NCBI GenBank assembly: GCA_964505725.1
Contig: CAZDJK010000054.1
Span: 1-64,000 of the forward strand
From: CAVRJC01 sp964505725
GTDB lineage: Bacteria; Actinomycetota; Acidimicrobiia; IMCC26256; DASPTH01
Direction of reading: 5' to 3'
Length of the DNA stretch: 64,000 nt
The notes beneath the pieces were generated by a model. It was not told the DNA's origin, did not search any database, and saw only the letters and a program-made list of their open reading frames with translations. The first letter of the stretch is position 1; every line of letters begins with the position of its first letter. The translations under genes and the position numbers were made by a program. This document shows, in pieces, positions 54,097 through 63,102 of this stretch.

Positions 54097-54476
54097 TCGC
54101 CGCCGGCCTTCTCGAGGAAGCGGGCGCGCTCGACGATCACGCGCGTGATGCGACCGGCCGCGACCAACCCGTGCCCGTCGCTCACCGACACCCGGAACGT
54201 GAGGCGCCGGCCCTCGATGGACTCCAACGTGGCCTCCGCGCGGACTCGGCCGCCGATCGCAGTGGGCGCGAGGTGGTCGAGCTGCACCCGGTAGCCGACG
54301 CTCGTGTTGCCGTCCGCGATCTCACCGATGATCGCCATCACCGAGGCCTCTTCGGCCATCATCACCACTCGCGGCGTCGCGAGCAGGGGCACGTCGCCCG
54401 TGCGCATCGTCAGCGCGGTGTCGTCCTCGGTGACGACGAGCTCGACCGAGGCGGCCAGGCCGGGGCGCAGGGACAT
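54093..54476 (-). CDS. Hotdog-fold thioesterase (FlK-like)
   Basis: A 127-residue hotdog-fold protein: SLRPGLAASVELVVTEDDTA, LLATPRVVMMAEEASVMAI (with the Thr and Glu seen in fluoroacetyl-CoA thioesterase-type enzymes), GYRVQLDHLAPTAIGGRVRAEATLESIEGRRLTFRVSV. It would hydrolyse acyl-CoA. ATG 54476 was chosen; GTG 54509 is possible. It is divergent from tldD and ends against the hydrolase at 54096. Confidence 0.8.
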   Translation of the reverse strand: MSLRPGLAASVELVVTEDDTALTMRTGDVPLLATPRVVMMAEEASVMAIIGEIADGNTSVGYRVQLDHLAPTAIGGRVRAEATLESIEGRRLTFRVSVSDGHGLVAAGRITRVIVERARFLEKAGGD

Positions 54477-54529
54477 CGGCCTACGATAGACGGGCTGACC
54501 TCCGTTCACGTGGCCCGTCAGGTGGTGTC

Positions 54530-55921
54530 TTGATCGAAGAATCGGTGCTCCAGCGGACGCTCGGCGAGGCGTTGCGACACGGTGGTGACTTCGCGGAGGT
54601 GTTTGCCGAGGACCGTCGGGTCTCGTCGGCCCGCTTCGACGACGGCAAGGTCGAGGAGCTCGTGTCCGGGCGCGAGCGCGGTGCCGGTATCCGCGTCGTC
54701 CGGGGCGACTCCACCGGCTACGCGCACACCGCGGACCTCACCGAGGGCGGCCTCCTTGCTGCGGCCGGGGCAGCCGCGGCGGCGGCGCGTGGCGGGTCCG
54801 GCGAGGCACGGGTCGTCGCGCTCGAGCGGCAGGTGGTGCCGGCGCCGCACGAGGTCCGGGAGCTGCCCGAGACCGTCGCGAAGGTGCGCAAAGCTGAAGT
54901 GCTCGAGCGGGCCGACGACGCCGCGCGCTCGACGAGCGACTCGATCCGCCAGGTGAGCGCCACCTACGCCGACGGCCGCCGCCGGGTGCTGATCGCCAAC
55001 TCCGACGGCCTGCTCGTCGAGGACGACCGCGTCCGCACGCGCTTCGGGGTCCAGTGCGTCGCCGTCGGCGACACGGGCATGCAGACCGGCTACGAGGCGC
55101 CGGGGCGCACCCTCGGCTTCGAGATCTTCGACGAGATCGATCCCGAGTCGGTCGCACGCGTCGCAGCGGAGCGCGCGCTCACGATGCTGCGGGCCCGGCC
55201 GGCTCCGCGCGGGCGTCTCCCGGTGGTGCTCAAGAAGGGCGCGGGCGGTGTCCTGTTCCACGAGGCGTGTGGCCACGGGCTCGAGGCCGACCTCGTCGAC
55301 AAGGACGCTTCGGTGTTCCGGGGCCGGGTCGGCGAGCAGGTCGCGTCGCCGCTCGTGACCCTCGTCGACGACGGCACCTACGCGCGGGAGTGGGGCACGT
55401 ACGCGATCGACGACGAAGGCGCACCGGCGCAGCGCAACGTGCTGATCGAGGACGGCGTCCTCACCGACTACATGTGGGATCTCGTCCGCGCCCGCAGGAG
55501 CGGTCGCGCGAGCAGCGGCAATGGCCGCCGCGAGACCTACCAGCACCTCCCAATGGTGCGCATGACCAACACCTTCCTCCTCGAAGGCGAGGAGGAACCC
55601 GGGGCGATCATCCGCGACACGCCGTACGGCCTCTACTGCGTCGCGCTCGGCGGAGGCCAGGTGAACACCGCCACCGGCGACTTCGTGTTCGGGATCACCG
55701 AGGCCTACATGATCGAGAACGGCGAGATCACCGAACCGGTGCGGGCCGCGCAGCTGATCGGCAACGGGCCGGAGACACTGCGCCTCGTCGACGCCGTCGG
55801 CTCCGACTTCGACACCTGGGCGGGTACGTGCGGCAAGGACGGCCAGGGTGTGCCGGTGTCCTCCGGCCAACCCACGCTGCGGGTCGCGGAGCTCACGGTC
55901 GGCGGCACCGCCGGTGACTGA
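54530..55921 (+). CDS. tldD: Metalloprotease TldD
   Basis: Partner of TldE in a zinc protease that trims unfolded peptides and, in known cases, RiPP leader peptides or CcdA. The 463-residue protein carries the HExxxH-type motif VLFHEACGHGLEAD and a downstream third ligand region (GRRETYQHLPMVRMTNTF). TTG 54530 was chosen, 53 bases after the divergent thioesterase start. It overlaps tldE by eight bases. Confidence 0.93.
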   Translation: MIEESVLQRTLGEALRHGGDFAEVFAEDRRVSSARFDDGKVEELVSGRERGAGIRVVRGDSTGYAHTADLTEGGLLAAAGAAAAAARGGSGEARVVALERQVVPAPHEVRELPETVAKVRKAEVLERADDAARSTSDSIRQVSATYADGRRRVLIANSDGLLVEDDRVRTRFGVQCVAVGDTGMQTGYEAPGRTLGFEIFDEIDPESVARVAAERALTMLRARPAPRGRLPVVLKKGAGGVLFHEACGHGLEADLVDKDASVFRGRVGEQVASPLVTLVDDGTYAREWGTYAIDDEGAPAQRNVLIEDGVLTDYMWDLVRARRSGRASSGNGRRETYQHLPMVRMTNTFLLEGEEEPGAIIRDTPYGLYCVALGGGQVNTATGDFVFGITEAYMIENGEITEPVRAAQLIGNGPETLRLVDAVGSDFDTWAGTCGKDGQGVPVSSGQPTLRVAELTVGGTAGD

Positions 55922-57272
55922 CGTCGACCTGCTCGCGCTGGCGCGCCGCGTCGCCGGCGCCGCCCGCGCCGGGGAGCAGATCGAGGCCTACGTCGTACGG
56001 TCGCGCGACGTCGACGTGAAGGTGTTCGACGGCGACGTCGAGTCGCTGGCGGTGGCCGAGGTCGAGGGTGTCGGCGTACGGGTGGTGGCCGATCGTCGTC
56101 AGGGCTACGCGTGGGCGGGGTCCCTCGACGAGGAGGTCGTCGCCGACACCGTCGAGGAGTCACGCGACAACGCCGGGTTCGGTGCGCCCGACGACTGCTA
56201 CGCGCTCGCGTCGCCCGACGACTTCGCCGGCGTCATCCCCGCTGCCCTCGAGCTGTGGCGCGACGACCTCCTCGCGGTGCCGACCGCCGACAAGGTCGCG
56301 CTGGCGATCAGCCTCGACGCCGCCACCCGCGCGCGCGACCCGCGCATCCGCGGCGTGGAGTCGTCGACCTACGGGGACTCCGCGGTCGAGAGCGCAGTGG
56401 CCAACTCGCTCGGCGTGGAAGCCGCCACGCGCCGCACGAGCTGTGCGATCTCCGCGTACGCGATGGCGGGCGAGGGCGCCGACACCCGCACCGGGAGCGG
56501 CTTCTCCGCGGCCCGGACCGTCGCCGACCTCGACGTCGACGAGGCGGCGCGGGACGCGGCCGACCGTGCCGTGCGGCTGCTCGGCGCCCGCCCGGTGCCG
56601 TCGGCCCGCATGCCGGTGGTGCTCGATCCCCTCGTCACCCGGGCGCTCGTCGGCCTGGTGGGTGGCGCGCTCGGCGGCGAGGCGGTGATCAAGGGCCGCT
56701 CGCTGTTCGTGGGCCGAGAGGGCGAGGAAGTCGCGGCGCCGCAGGTGACCCTGGTCGATGACCCGACCGTTCCCGACGCGTTCGGCGCCGCCACCCACGA
56801 CGCGGAAGGGGTGCCGACCCGCCGGCTCGAGCTCATCGGGCAGGGGCGGCTCGAGGCGTTCCTGCACAACGTGTACACCGCCCGCCGGGCCGGCGCGCGC
56901 ACGACCGGCTCGGCTGTGCGCGGTGGCTTCAAGTCGGCGCCGGGCGTCGGCGCCCGCGCGCTGTCGCTCGTGCCGGGGCCGCTCTCGCCGGAGGAGATCC
57001 TGGCGTCGGTGCCGGAGGCGCTGTACGTGCAGACGGTGAGCGGCCTCCACTCGGGCACCAACATCGTGAGCGGTGACTTCTCGGTGGGTGCCGAGGGCCT
57101 GATGGTGCGCGACGGCACGCTCGCCGAGCCGGTGCGCGAGATCACCATCGCCTCCACGCTCCAGCGGATGCTCCACGACCTCGCGCACATCGGCAACGAC
57201 CTGCGGTGGTTGCCGGGCGGCGGCGCCGGCATGACGGTGCTGATCGCCGACATGTCGATCGCCGGCGCCTGA
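55914..57272 (+). CDS. tldE: Metalloprotease accessory subunit TldE/PmbA
   Basis: Non-metal partner of TldD. From GTG 55914 the protein has 452 residues, with VKVFDGDVESLAVAEVEGVGVRVV, a middle variable domain, MPVVLDPLVTRALVGLVGGALGGEAVIKGRSLF, FLHNVYTARRAGARTTGSA and the C-terminal LRWLPGGGAGMTVLIADMSIAG. The metal motif of TldD is absent, as expected of TldE. No RiPP precursor gene is visible near by. Confidence 0.92.
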   Translation: MTDVDLLALARRVAGAARAGEQIEAYVVRSRDVDVKVFDGDVESLAVAEVEGVGVRVVADRRQGYAWAGSLDEEVVADTVEESRDNAGFGAPDDCYALASPDDFAGVIPAALELWRDDLLAVPTADKVALAISLDAATRARDPRIRGVESSTYGDSAVESAVANSLGVEAATRRTSCAISAYAMAGEGADTRTGSGFSAARTVADLDVDEAARDAADRAVRLLGARPVPSARMPVVLDPLVTRALVGLVGGALGGEAVIKGRSLFVGREGEEVAAPQVTLVDDPTVPDAFGAATHDAEGVPTRRLELIGQGRLEAFLHNVYTARRAGARTTGSAVRGGFKSAPGVGARALSLVPGPLSPEEILASVPEALYVQTVSGLHSGTNIVSGDFSVGAEGLMVRDGTLAEPVREITIASTLQRMLHDLAHIGNDLRWLPGGGAGMTVLIADMSIAGA

Positions 57273-57323
57273 CCGGCGGCACCTGACCGATGGCTCCCGG
57301 CGGGCGGCTCGCGAGGCAGCGCG

Positions 57324-57989
57324 TCACGGGCTCTCGGCGTCCTCCGGAGGCACCAGCGCGAGCGTGACCACGCCGTTGGCCTGCGCGAACGCGAGGCGGG
57401 GCGCGGTCACGCGGTCGACCAGGACCGTGACCCCGAGGGTGTCGCCGCGCGTGTGGTCGGCGCGCGCGTCCGTGCCGAGCACCACGACGCCCCGTGCGAT
57501 CACCGTGGTGGCGGTGGCGCCGTCGGCGGAGGTGCCTCCGGTGCCGGTGTCGAAGGTCGCGAGGATGTCGACGGCCGCGCCGGCACGGGGGCGGATGGCG
57601 TCGGTTGCGACCACCCGCATCGCGCGCATCCCGCGCGGTACGACCCCGTCGACCCCGTGGCGGTGCCGGGGCGCCACGTTGCGGGCGACGACGTAGCCGC
57701 CTCGCGGCACCGTCATGTCGACCACCCGACCCACCGCGTCGACCGCGCCGGTCAGCGCGCCCCGCGGGAGCTCGCGCCGGTAGACCGCGCGCTCGTCGAC
57801 ATCGGAGGCGCGCACGGTGATGCCGACGGGCAGGTCGTGGCGCGCGACGACGGCACGGACGACCGGACCGAGCTCGCCGGCGCGGCGGTGGAGCGCGGCG
57901 AGGTCGGAGCCGACGACCACTGCGGTCACCACCGCGACAGTGGCCGCGGCCGCCCAGAGGACGAGCACACGGGGTGGACGACGAGGCAC
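57324..57989 (-). CDS. CpaB-like SAF-domain protein
   Basis: A 221-residue protein with one N-terminal membrane helix (RVLVLWAAAATVAVVTAVVVGSDL) and a SAF domain (VVARHDLPVGITVRASDVDER, GRVVDMTVPRGGYVVARNV), the architecture of Flp-pilus assembly CpaB/RcpC. GTG 57989 was preferred because sequence upstream is low-complexity Pro/Arg. No cpaA, cpaE or other pilus genes are nearby, so it is an orphan; some actinobacterial SAF proteins serve elsewhere. Confidence 0.75.
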   Translation of the reverse strand: MPRRPPRVLVLWAAAATVAVVTAVVVGSDLAALHRRAGELGPVVRAVVARHDLPVGITVRASDVDERAVYRRELPRGALTGAVDAVGRVVDMTVPRGGYVVARNVAPRHRHGVDGVVPRGMRAMRVVATDAIRPRAGAAVDILATFDTGTGGTSADGATATTVIARGVVVLGTDARADHTRGDTLGVTVLVDRVTAPRLAFAQANGVVTLALVPPEDAESP

Positions 57990-58065
57990 GGGCCCTCCCG
58001 GGGTTGCGGCCGCGCGGTGGCGCGGCGGCTGACCGGGGAAGGGAGGGGAAGGTGGTGGGAGGGCG

Positions 58066-58446
58066 CTACGCGGATGCGGTCGACTTGGCCGACGACTTCG
58101 CCTTGGGTCCGTCGGTCTTCCCGGAGTCCTTGGGCTTGTCGGCCTTGGCGCTGCCCGCCGAGCTCCCGGCGCCGTCGCCCGAGCTGCTGCTCTTGTCGGA
58201 CTTCTCCGACTTCTCGGACTTCTCGGTGCCGCGGTCACCCTTGGTGGAGCCGTTGCGCCCGTTGCCGCTGCGGCTGTCGGTCTTGTAGAAACCCGATCCC
58301 TTCAGCACGATGCCGACGGGCTGGAACACCTTGGACAGCTTCCCACCGCAACCGTCGGCGTGGCGCTTGAGCGGGGGGTCCTGGAACGACTGCCAGACCT
58401 CGACCTCGTCGCCGCACTTGGCGCATTCGTACACATAGGTGGGCAT
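58066..58446 (-). CDS. FmdB-family zinc-ribbon protein (Ruc-like)
   Basis: A 126-residue protein: an N-terminal zinc-ribbon MPTYVYECAKCGDEVEVWQ with CxxC, then RHADGCGGKL (His and Cys) and VGIVLKGSGFYKTDSR, followed by a 70-residue Ser/Lys/Asp-rich disordered tail with EKSEKSEKSDKS repeats. This matches the mycobacterial Rv0991c (Ruc) group, a small redox-responsive chaperone of heat-shock type. A near-consensus CIRCE lies 33 bases upstream, which fits HrcA control. The third-position Cys of the second ribbon pair seems changed to His. Confidence 0.85.
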   Translation of the reverse strand: MPTYVYECAKCGDEVEVWQSFQDPPLKRHADGCGGKLSKVFQPVGIVLKGSGFYKTDSRSGNGRNGSTKGDRGTEKSEKSEKSDKSSSSGDGAGSSAGSAKADKPKDSGKTDGPKAKSSAKSTASA

Positions 58447-58479
58447 CGAACCAGCGTCCTCCGGCCGGGCGATCAGCGG

Positions 58480-58506
58480 CTAGCACTCGCCTCCTCTGAC
58501 TGCTAA
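58480..58506. promoter_or_regulatory. CIRCE-like operator before the FmdB gene
   Basis: CTAGCACTC-N9-GACTGCTAA with the exact 9-base spacer and one mismatch to the consensus in each arm. It is 33 bases before the minus-strand fmdB start and 70 before plsY on the plus strand. By spacing it most likely serves fmdB. Confidence 0.75.
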
Positions 58507-58576
58507 CCCTATCGCGCCGCCGGACATTCCGCGTCCGTTCGCTCCCGGCTGCCAGGCTGGCGGAGAATGGGGGCCG

Positions 58577-59191
58577 ATGTCGGACCTCGCCGTTGTCCTG
58601 CTCGCGGCGCCCCTCGCGTACCTCCTCGGGACGTTCCCGAGCGCCGACCTGGTAGCCCGCCGCCGCGGCGTCGACATCACCGCCTCGGGCTCGGGGAACC
58701 CCGGAGCGTCGAACACGTTCCGGGTGCTCGGATGGAAGGCCGGCGTGCTCGTGTTCGCGCTCGACGCGGCCAAGGGCGCGCTCGCCGCGCTCGCCGGGCT
58801 CCTGATCGACGGGCACCTCGGCGCGTACGTGCTCGGCGGGGCCGCGATCATCGGTCACACCCTCCCGGTGACCAGGCGCTTCAAGGGGGGACGCGGCGTC
58901 GCGACCGGTGCCGGCGTGATGCTCGTGATCTTCCCCCTGTTGACCCTGGGCGCCGGCGCGCTGTGGTTGGTCGTCGTGCGCATCACGCACAAGGCGTCGG
59001 TGGCGTCGCTCACCGTGCTCGTCGTCTTCCCGGCCGCGGTCGCGCTCGCCGGACACACGTGGACCGACATCGCCGTGATCTCGGGCCTCTCCCTGCTGGT
59101 GCTCGCCCGCCACTTCTCGAACGTCCGACGGTTGGTGCGGGGCGAGGAGCTCGGGCTCGATCCCGGCGGCGAGCCCGAGGCACCGGGCTAG
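58577..59191 (+). CDS. plsY: Glycerol-3-phosphate acyltransferase PlsY
   Basis: Acylates glycerol 3-phosphate from acyl-phosphate, first step of phospholipid synthesis; integral membrane enzyme. The 204-residue protein has about five helices with the three signature motifs GSGNPGASNTFRVLG, GHTLPVTRRFKGGRGVATGAG and ARHFSNVRRLVRGEE. ATG 58577. galU follows 10 bases on. Confidence 0.94.
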   Translation: MSDLAVVLLAAPLAYLLGTFPSADLVARRRGVDITASGSGNPGASNTFRVLGWKAGVLVFALDAAKGALAALAGLLIDGHLGAYVLGGAAIIGHTLPVTRRFKGGRGVATGAGVMLVIFPLLTLGAGALWLVVVRITHKASVASLTVLVVFPAAVALAGHTWTDIAVISGLSLLVLARHFSNVRRLVRGEELGLDPGGEPEAPG

Positions 59192-59201
59192 CGTCCACTC
59201 C

Positions 59202-60104
59202 GTGAGCGCCACCCGCGTGACCAAGGCGGTCATCCCGGCAGCGGGCCTCGGCACGCGGTTCCTCCCCGCGACCAAGAGCCAACCCAAGGAGATGCTGCCC
59301 GTCGTCGACAAGCCCTCGATCCAGTACGTGGTCGAGGAGGCGGCCCGGGCCGGGCTCACCGACGTGCTCGTGATCACCGGGCGCGGAAAGCGCGCGATCG
59401 AGGACCACTTCGACCGGAACTTCGAGCTCGAGCACTACCTCGAGGCCTCGAACAAGCTCGACCTGCTCGCCGAGATCCGCGCTGTGAACGAGCTCGCCGA
59501 CATCCACTACATCCGCCAGCGCGACCCGCTCGGCCTCGGGCACGCGGTGAGCGTCGCGCGCGAGCACGTGGGCGACGAGCCGTTCGTCGTGATCCTCGGC
59601 GACGACATCATGGTCGACGGCGGCGCGCTGCTCCGGTCGATGCTCGAGGTGCACGAGCGCGAGCAGGCGTCGGTGCTCGCGCTGCTCGAGGTGGCGCCCG
59701 GCGAGATCTCCGCTTACGGGTGTGCCGAGACCGACGACGCTCGCCCCGCCAGTGATTCCGGCGGGCAGCTGCGCCGCGTGCGCGGCGTGGAGGAGAAGCC
59801 GCCGGCCCACCTCGCCAAGTCGAACCTCGCGGTGATCGGGCGCTACGTGTTCACGCCCGGCATCTTCGACGCGCTCGACCGCATCACGCCCGGCGTGGGC
59901 GGTGAGCTGCAGCTCACCGACGCCATCGGGCTGCTCCTCGAGCGGGAACCGGTGTTCGGTCGCGTCTTCTCGGAGGGTCGCTACGACGTCGGGCGCAAGA
60001 TCGACTTCCTGCGCGCGAACATCGAGATCGCGCTGACGCGCGAAGACCTCGGTTCCGAGCTCTCGGCGTACCTGCGCAAACTCGTGGACGAGCGGCTCCG
60101 ATGA
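59202..60104 (+). CDS. galU: UTP-glucose-1-phosphate uridylyltransferase
   Basis: Makes UDP-glucose, the donor used by the trehalose and glucosyl-phosphoglycerate enzymes at 29-34 kb. The 300-residue protein has VIPAAGLGTRFLPATKSQPKEMLPVVDKPSIQYVVEEA, FVVILGDDIMVDGG and KPPAHLAKSNLAVIGRYVFTPGIFDAL. GTG 59202. It overlaps moeA by four bases (ATGA), an odd but common actinobacterial pairing. Confidence 0.95.
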   Translation: MSATRVTKAVIPAAGLGTRFLPATKSQPKEMLPVVDKPSIQYVVEEAARAGLTDVLVITGRGKRAIEDHFDRNFELEHYLEASNKLDLLAEIRAVNELADIHYIRQRDPLGLGHAVSVAREHVGDEPFVVILGDDIMVDGGALLRSMLEVHEREQASVLALLEVAPGEISAYGCAETDDARPASDSGGQLRRVRGVEEKPPAHLAKSNLAVIGRYVFTPGIFDALDRITPGVGGELQLTDAIGLLLEREPVFGRVFSEGRYDVGRKIDFLRANIEIALTREDLGSELSAYLRKLVDERLR

Positions 60105-61339
60105 TCCCGCTCCCGGAGGTCCAGGCGTCGGTGATGCGGTCGATCACGCGCTTCGCGCCGGTGGAGTTTGCGCGCGCCGACGCCTTGGGTCTCGTGCTCG
60201 CGGCCGACGTCGTGGCGGGCGACCGCGTGCCGCCGTTCGACAACACGGCCATGGACGGGTACGCCGTGCGCGCGGCCGACACCGAGGGCGCGCGCGCCGA
60301 CGCGCCGGTGCGGCTGCGTGTGGTGGGGGAGCTCCCCGCCGGTCACGCGCCGACGGTCGCGGTCGGGCGGGGCAAGGCCGTGCGCATCATGACCGGCGCG
60401 CCGATCCCCGAAGGCGCCGACGCCATCGTGATCGTCGAGACCACCGAGCGCGTGGGCGAGGCCGGGGACGCGGTCGACGTGTTCCAGGCCGCCGCCGTGG
60501 GCGACCACGTGCGCCCGGCGGGCGGGGACGTCGAGGTCGGTCAAGTGGTCTTCCCGGCCGGCACGCAGCTCGGCCCCGCGCACCTCGGGGTGCTCGCGAG
60601 CATCGACGTGCACGAGGTGAGCGTGTACCCGCGCGCCCGGGTCGGCGTGATCTCCACCGGCGACGAGCTCGTCGAGGCGGGGCCGCTCACGCCGGGGCGC
60701 ATCCGCGACTCCAACCGGCCGATGCTCCTCGGTCTCGTCGAGGCCTCGGGCATGGATGCGGTCGACCTCGGCATCGCGCGCGACGACGAGGACGTCCTCA
60801 CGCGCACCCTCGAGGATGCGCTCTCGGCCTGCGACGCGATCGTGACCAGCGGCGGGGTGTCGGTCGGCGACTACGACTACATGAGCGCGGCGCTGCAGCG
60901 CATCGCGGCGACCGGCGAGGGTGCCGACTCGCGCGTCGACTGGTACCAGGTGGCGATCCGCCCGTCGAAGCCGCTCTGCTTCGCCGTCCTGCACGGCAAG
61001 CCGGTCTTCGGGCTCCCGGGAAACCCGGTCTCTTCACGCGTGAGCTTCGAGCTGTTCGCGCGACCGGCGCTGCGGCACATGATGGGACACGCCGTGCTCG
61101 AGCGGCCCGTCGTCGCGGCACGCGCCGAGCACGCGATGCGCCGCCGGCGCGACGGCAAGCTGCACCTCGATCGGGTCCGCGTGCGCCTCGACGAGAGCGG
61201 GCGCTACGTGGTCTCGAGCACGGGAGGTCAGGCGAGCAACGAGCTCGCCGCCACCGCCGCCGCCGACGGCCTCGTGCTGCTCGCCGACGGCGAAGGAGTC
61301 GATGCCGGAGCCGACGTGCGGGTGATGCTGCTCGGCTGA
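60101..61339 (+). CDS. moeA: Molybdopterin molybdotransferase
   Basis: Inserts molybdate into adenylylated molybdopterin. The 412-residue protein has PPFDNTAMDGYAVRA, MTGAPIPEGADAIV, GVISTGDELVEAGP, DSNRPML, TSGGVSVGDYDYM and GLPGNPVSSRVSFE in the family order, with four domains. ATG 60101 overlaps galU. With moaA at 63316 this marks molybdenum cofactor genes in the window. Confidence 0.95.
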   Translation: MIPLPEVQASVMRSITRFAPVEFARADALGLVLAADVVAGDRVPPFDNTAMDGYAVRAADTEGARADAPVRLRVVGELPAGHAPTVAVGRGKAVRIMTGAPIPEGADAIVIVETTERVGEAGDAVDVFQAAAVGDHVRPAGGDVEVGQVVFPAGTQLGPAHLGVLASIDVHEVSVYPRARVGVISTGDELVEAGPLTPGRIRDSNRPMLLGLVEASGMDAVDLGIARDDEDVLTRTLEDALSACDAIVTSGGVSVGDYDYMSAALQRIAATGEGADSRVDWYQVAIRPSKPLCFAVLHGKPVFGLPGNPVSSRVSFELFARPALRHMMGHAVLERPVVAARAEHAMRRRRDGKLHLDRVRVRLDESGRYVVSSTGGQASNELAATAAADGLVLLADGEGVDAGADVRVMLLG

Positions 61340-61357
61340 CCGGAGGAAGGAGCGACG

Positions 61358-62962
61358 GTGGGCGGACCGCAGCACGACGTCATGGTGGAGCGCGACCTGG
61401 TCGTTCGGGCGCCGGACGGCGTCGAGCTCCTCACCGACGTGTACCACCCCGTCGGCGTCGAGCGCGGGCCCGTCATCATCGAGCGCAGCGGGTACGGGCG
61501 CCAGATGATGGCCACGCCCGCGGAGGCCTTCGCGCGCCACGGCTACCACTACGTGCTCCAGACCGTGCGCGGGATCGACGGCTCGGGTGGCGAGTGCGAC
61601 ATGTTCGCCGAGGCGGGCGACGGCCGCGCCACCGCCGACTGGGTAGCCGGGCAGCCCTGGTTCGACGGCAGCCTCGGGCTCAACGGCGCGAGCTACATGG
61701 GCTTCACCGCTTACGCGCTGGCCTCCACCCGTCCGCCCCACCTCCGCGCGATGTGCGTCTCGGTCTTCGGCTCCGACCGCACCTTCGCCTGGTTCGCCGG
61801 CGGCTCGATCGCGTGGGAGCTCGTGCTCGGCTGGAACGTGAACCAGTGGCGGCTGTCGCAGAGCGGCGTCTCGCGCCCGCGCCGGGAGACGGCGGAACCG
61901 ATCGCCGATCGGCTGGCGGGGTTCGACGAGGCGTTCGCCCACCTTCCCGTCGGCGAGGCGGCGCGGCTCCTCACCGGGGTGGACATCCCGCTCGTCGACC
62001 TGATCCTCGAGCACCCCGACCTCTCCGATCCGGTGTGGGCCCCGCTCGCGTACACCGGCCTCCTCGGCGACCTCGGCGTTCCCGTGTGCCTGATCGACAA
62101 CTGGCACGACTACCAGCTGCCGCGCACGATCGCCGATCACCGCATCCTGCGCACCACCGGCGTGCCCCACCGGCTCGTGCTCCGTCCCGGCGCGCACGCG
62201 GGAGAGGGGAACGTCGACATCAACTCGTACCTCGAGGTGCCGCTGGCCTGGTTCGACACCCATCTGCGCGGTATGCGCGAGCGGGTGCCGGACCAGTCCG
62301 TCACCTACACCCTCACCGGTGACCGGCGCGAGGTTCGCGACGTCGACGACTGGCCACCCGCGCACACGCCCACCCGCTGGTACCTGCAGGCCGACGCCAC
62401 GCTGGCGACGACGCCGCCGGCGGAAGGCGGGTCGGCGAGCGCGTACCACTACGACCCGGTCGAGCCCACGCCGGCGTTCGGCGGCATCGGCCTCTTCTCG
62501 GGTGGAATGGTCGAGAACCGCGAGCTCGAGGCGCGTGAGGACGTGCTCGTGTTCACCAGTGCGCCGCTCGACGCGCCGCTCGAGGTGACGGGGCCGGTGC
62601 ACGCCGAGCTCTTCGTGGCTTCGACCCTCGACCACACCGACTTCTTCGTGCGCGTGTGCGACATGCACCCCGACGGTGCGTCGCTGAACGTGTGCGACGG
62701 CCTCCGGCGCCTCGAGCCCGGTGCGATCGACCGCGACGCCGACGGCGTGTTCCGCGTGCAGGTGCCGCTGTGGGACGCGGGGTACCGCTTCGGCGCCGGT
62801 CACTGCGTGCGGGTGCAGGTATCGAGCGGCGCGCATCCCGTCTACCTGCGCAATCTCGGCACCGGGGACCCGATCGCCACCGCGACCGCGTGCAAGGCGG
62901 CCGACCAGCAGGTGTTTCATGAGGCCGACCACCCGTCGTGCGTCGTGCTGCCGCACGCCTGA
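61358..62962 (+). CDS. CocE/NonD-family alpha/beta-hydrolase
   Basis: A 534-residue Ser hydrolase of the cocaine esterase/X-Pro dipeptidyl-peptidase type. N-terminal alpha/beta domain with DLVVRAPDGVELLTDVYHP and nucleophile NGASYMGFT (GxSYxG), a cap domain, acid region VCLIDNWHDYQLP and His region LRPGAHAGEGN, then a C-terminal jelly-roll domain (VTGPVHAELFVAS, VRVQVSSGAHPVYLRNLGTG). Substrates are esters or peptides. GTG 61358 with GGAGGAAGGAG upstream. It is last in this plus-strand group. Confidence 0.88.
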   Translation: MGGPQHDVMVERDLVVRAPDGVELLTDVYHPVGVERGPVIIERSGYGRQMMATPAEAFARHGYHYVLQTVRGIDGSGGECDMFAEAGDGRATADWVAGQPWFDGSLGLNGASYMGFTAYALASTRPPHLRAMCVSVFGSDRTFAWFAGGSIAWELVLGWNVNQWRLSQSGVSRPRRETAEPIADRLAGFDEAFAHLPVGEAARLLTGVDIPLVDLILEHPDLSDPVWAPLAYTGLLGDLGVPVCLIDNWHDYQLPRTIADHRILRTTGVPHRLVLRPGAHAGEGNVDINSYLEVPLAWFDTHLRGMRERVPDQSVTYTLTGDRREVRDVDDWPPAHTPTRWYLQADATLATTPPAEGGSASAYHYDPVEPTPAFGGIGLFSGGMVENRELEAREDVLVFTSAPLDAPLEVTGPVHAELFVASTLDHTDFFVRVCDMHPDGASLNVCDGLRRLEPGAIDRDADGVFRVQVPLWDAGYRFGAGHCVRVQVSSGAHPVYLRNLGTGDPIATATACKAADQQVFHEADHPSCVVLPHA

Positions 62963-62968
62963 CGCGAC

Positions 62969-62996
62969 CGGGCGCCCGGATCGACCCGGGCGCCCG
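62969..62996 (+). terminator. Hairpin after the CocE-type gene
   Basis: Perfect arms of 11 bp (CGGGCGCCCGG at 62969-62979 with CCGGGCGCCCG at 62986-62996) and a six-base loop, seven bases after the stop. No T run follows; a strong hairpin only. Confidence 0.65.
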
Positions 62997-63066
62997 TCGT
63001 GTCCCCAGCCCGCCCCGGACGAGCCGCTCGGCCCCCACGATCGAGCGGCTCGCCCGGAACAAGAAG

Positions 63067-63102
63067 AACCGGCCCCCCAATGCGCTTGGGTGGGGCCGGT
63101 TT
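63067..63102. terminator. Second terminator hairpin, with T run
   Basis: Arms AACCGGCCCC (63067-63076) and GGGGCCGGTT with inner CCAA/TTGG pairing around TGCGC, ended by TT. An A-rich AAGAAGAA lies before it. This is the better of the two terminators before moaA. Confidence 0.75.
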
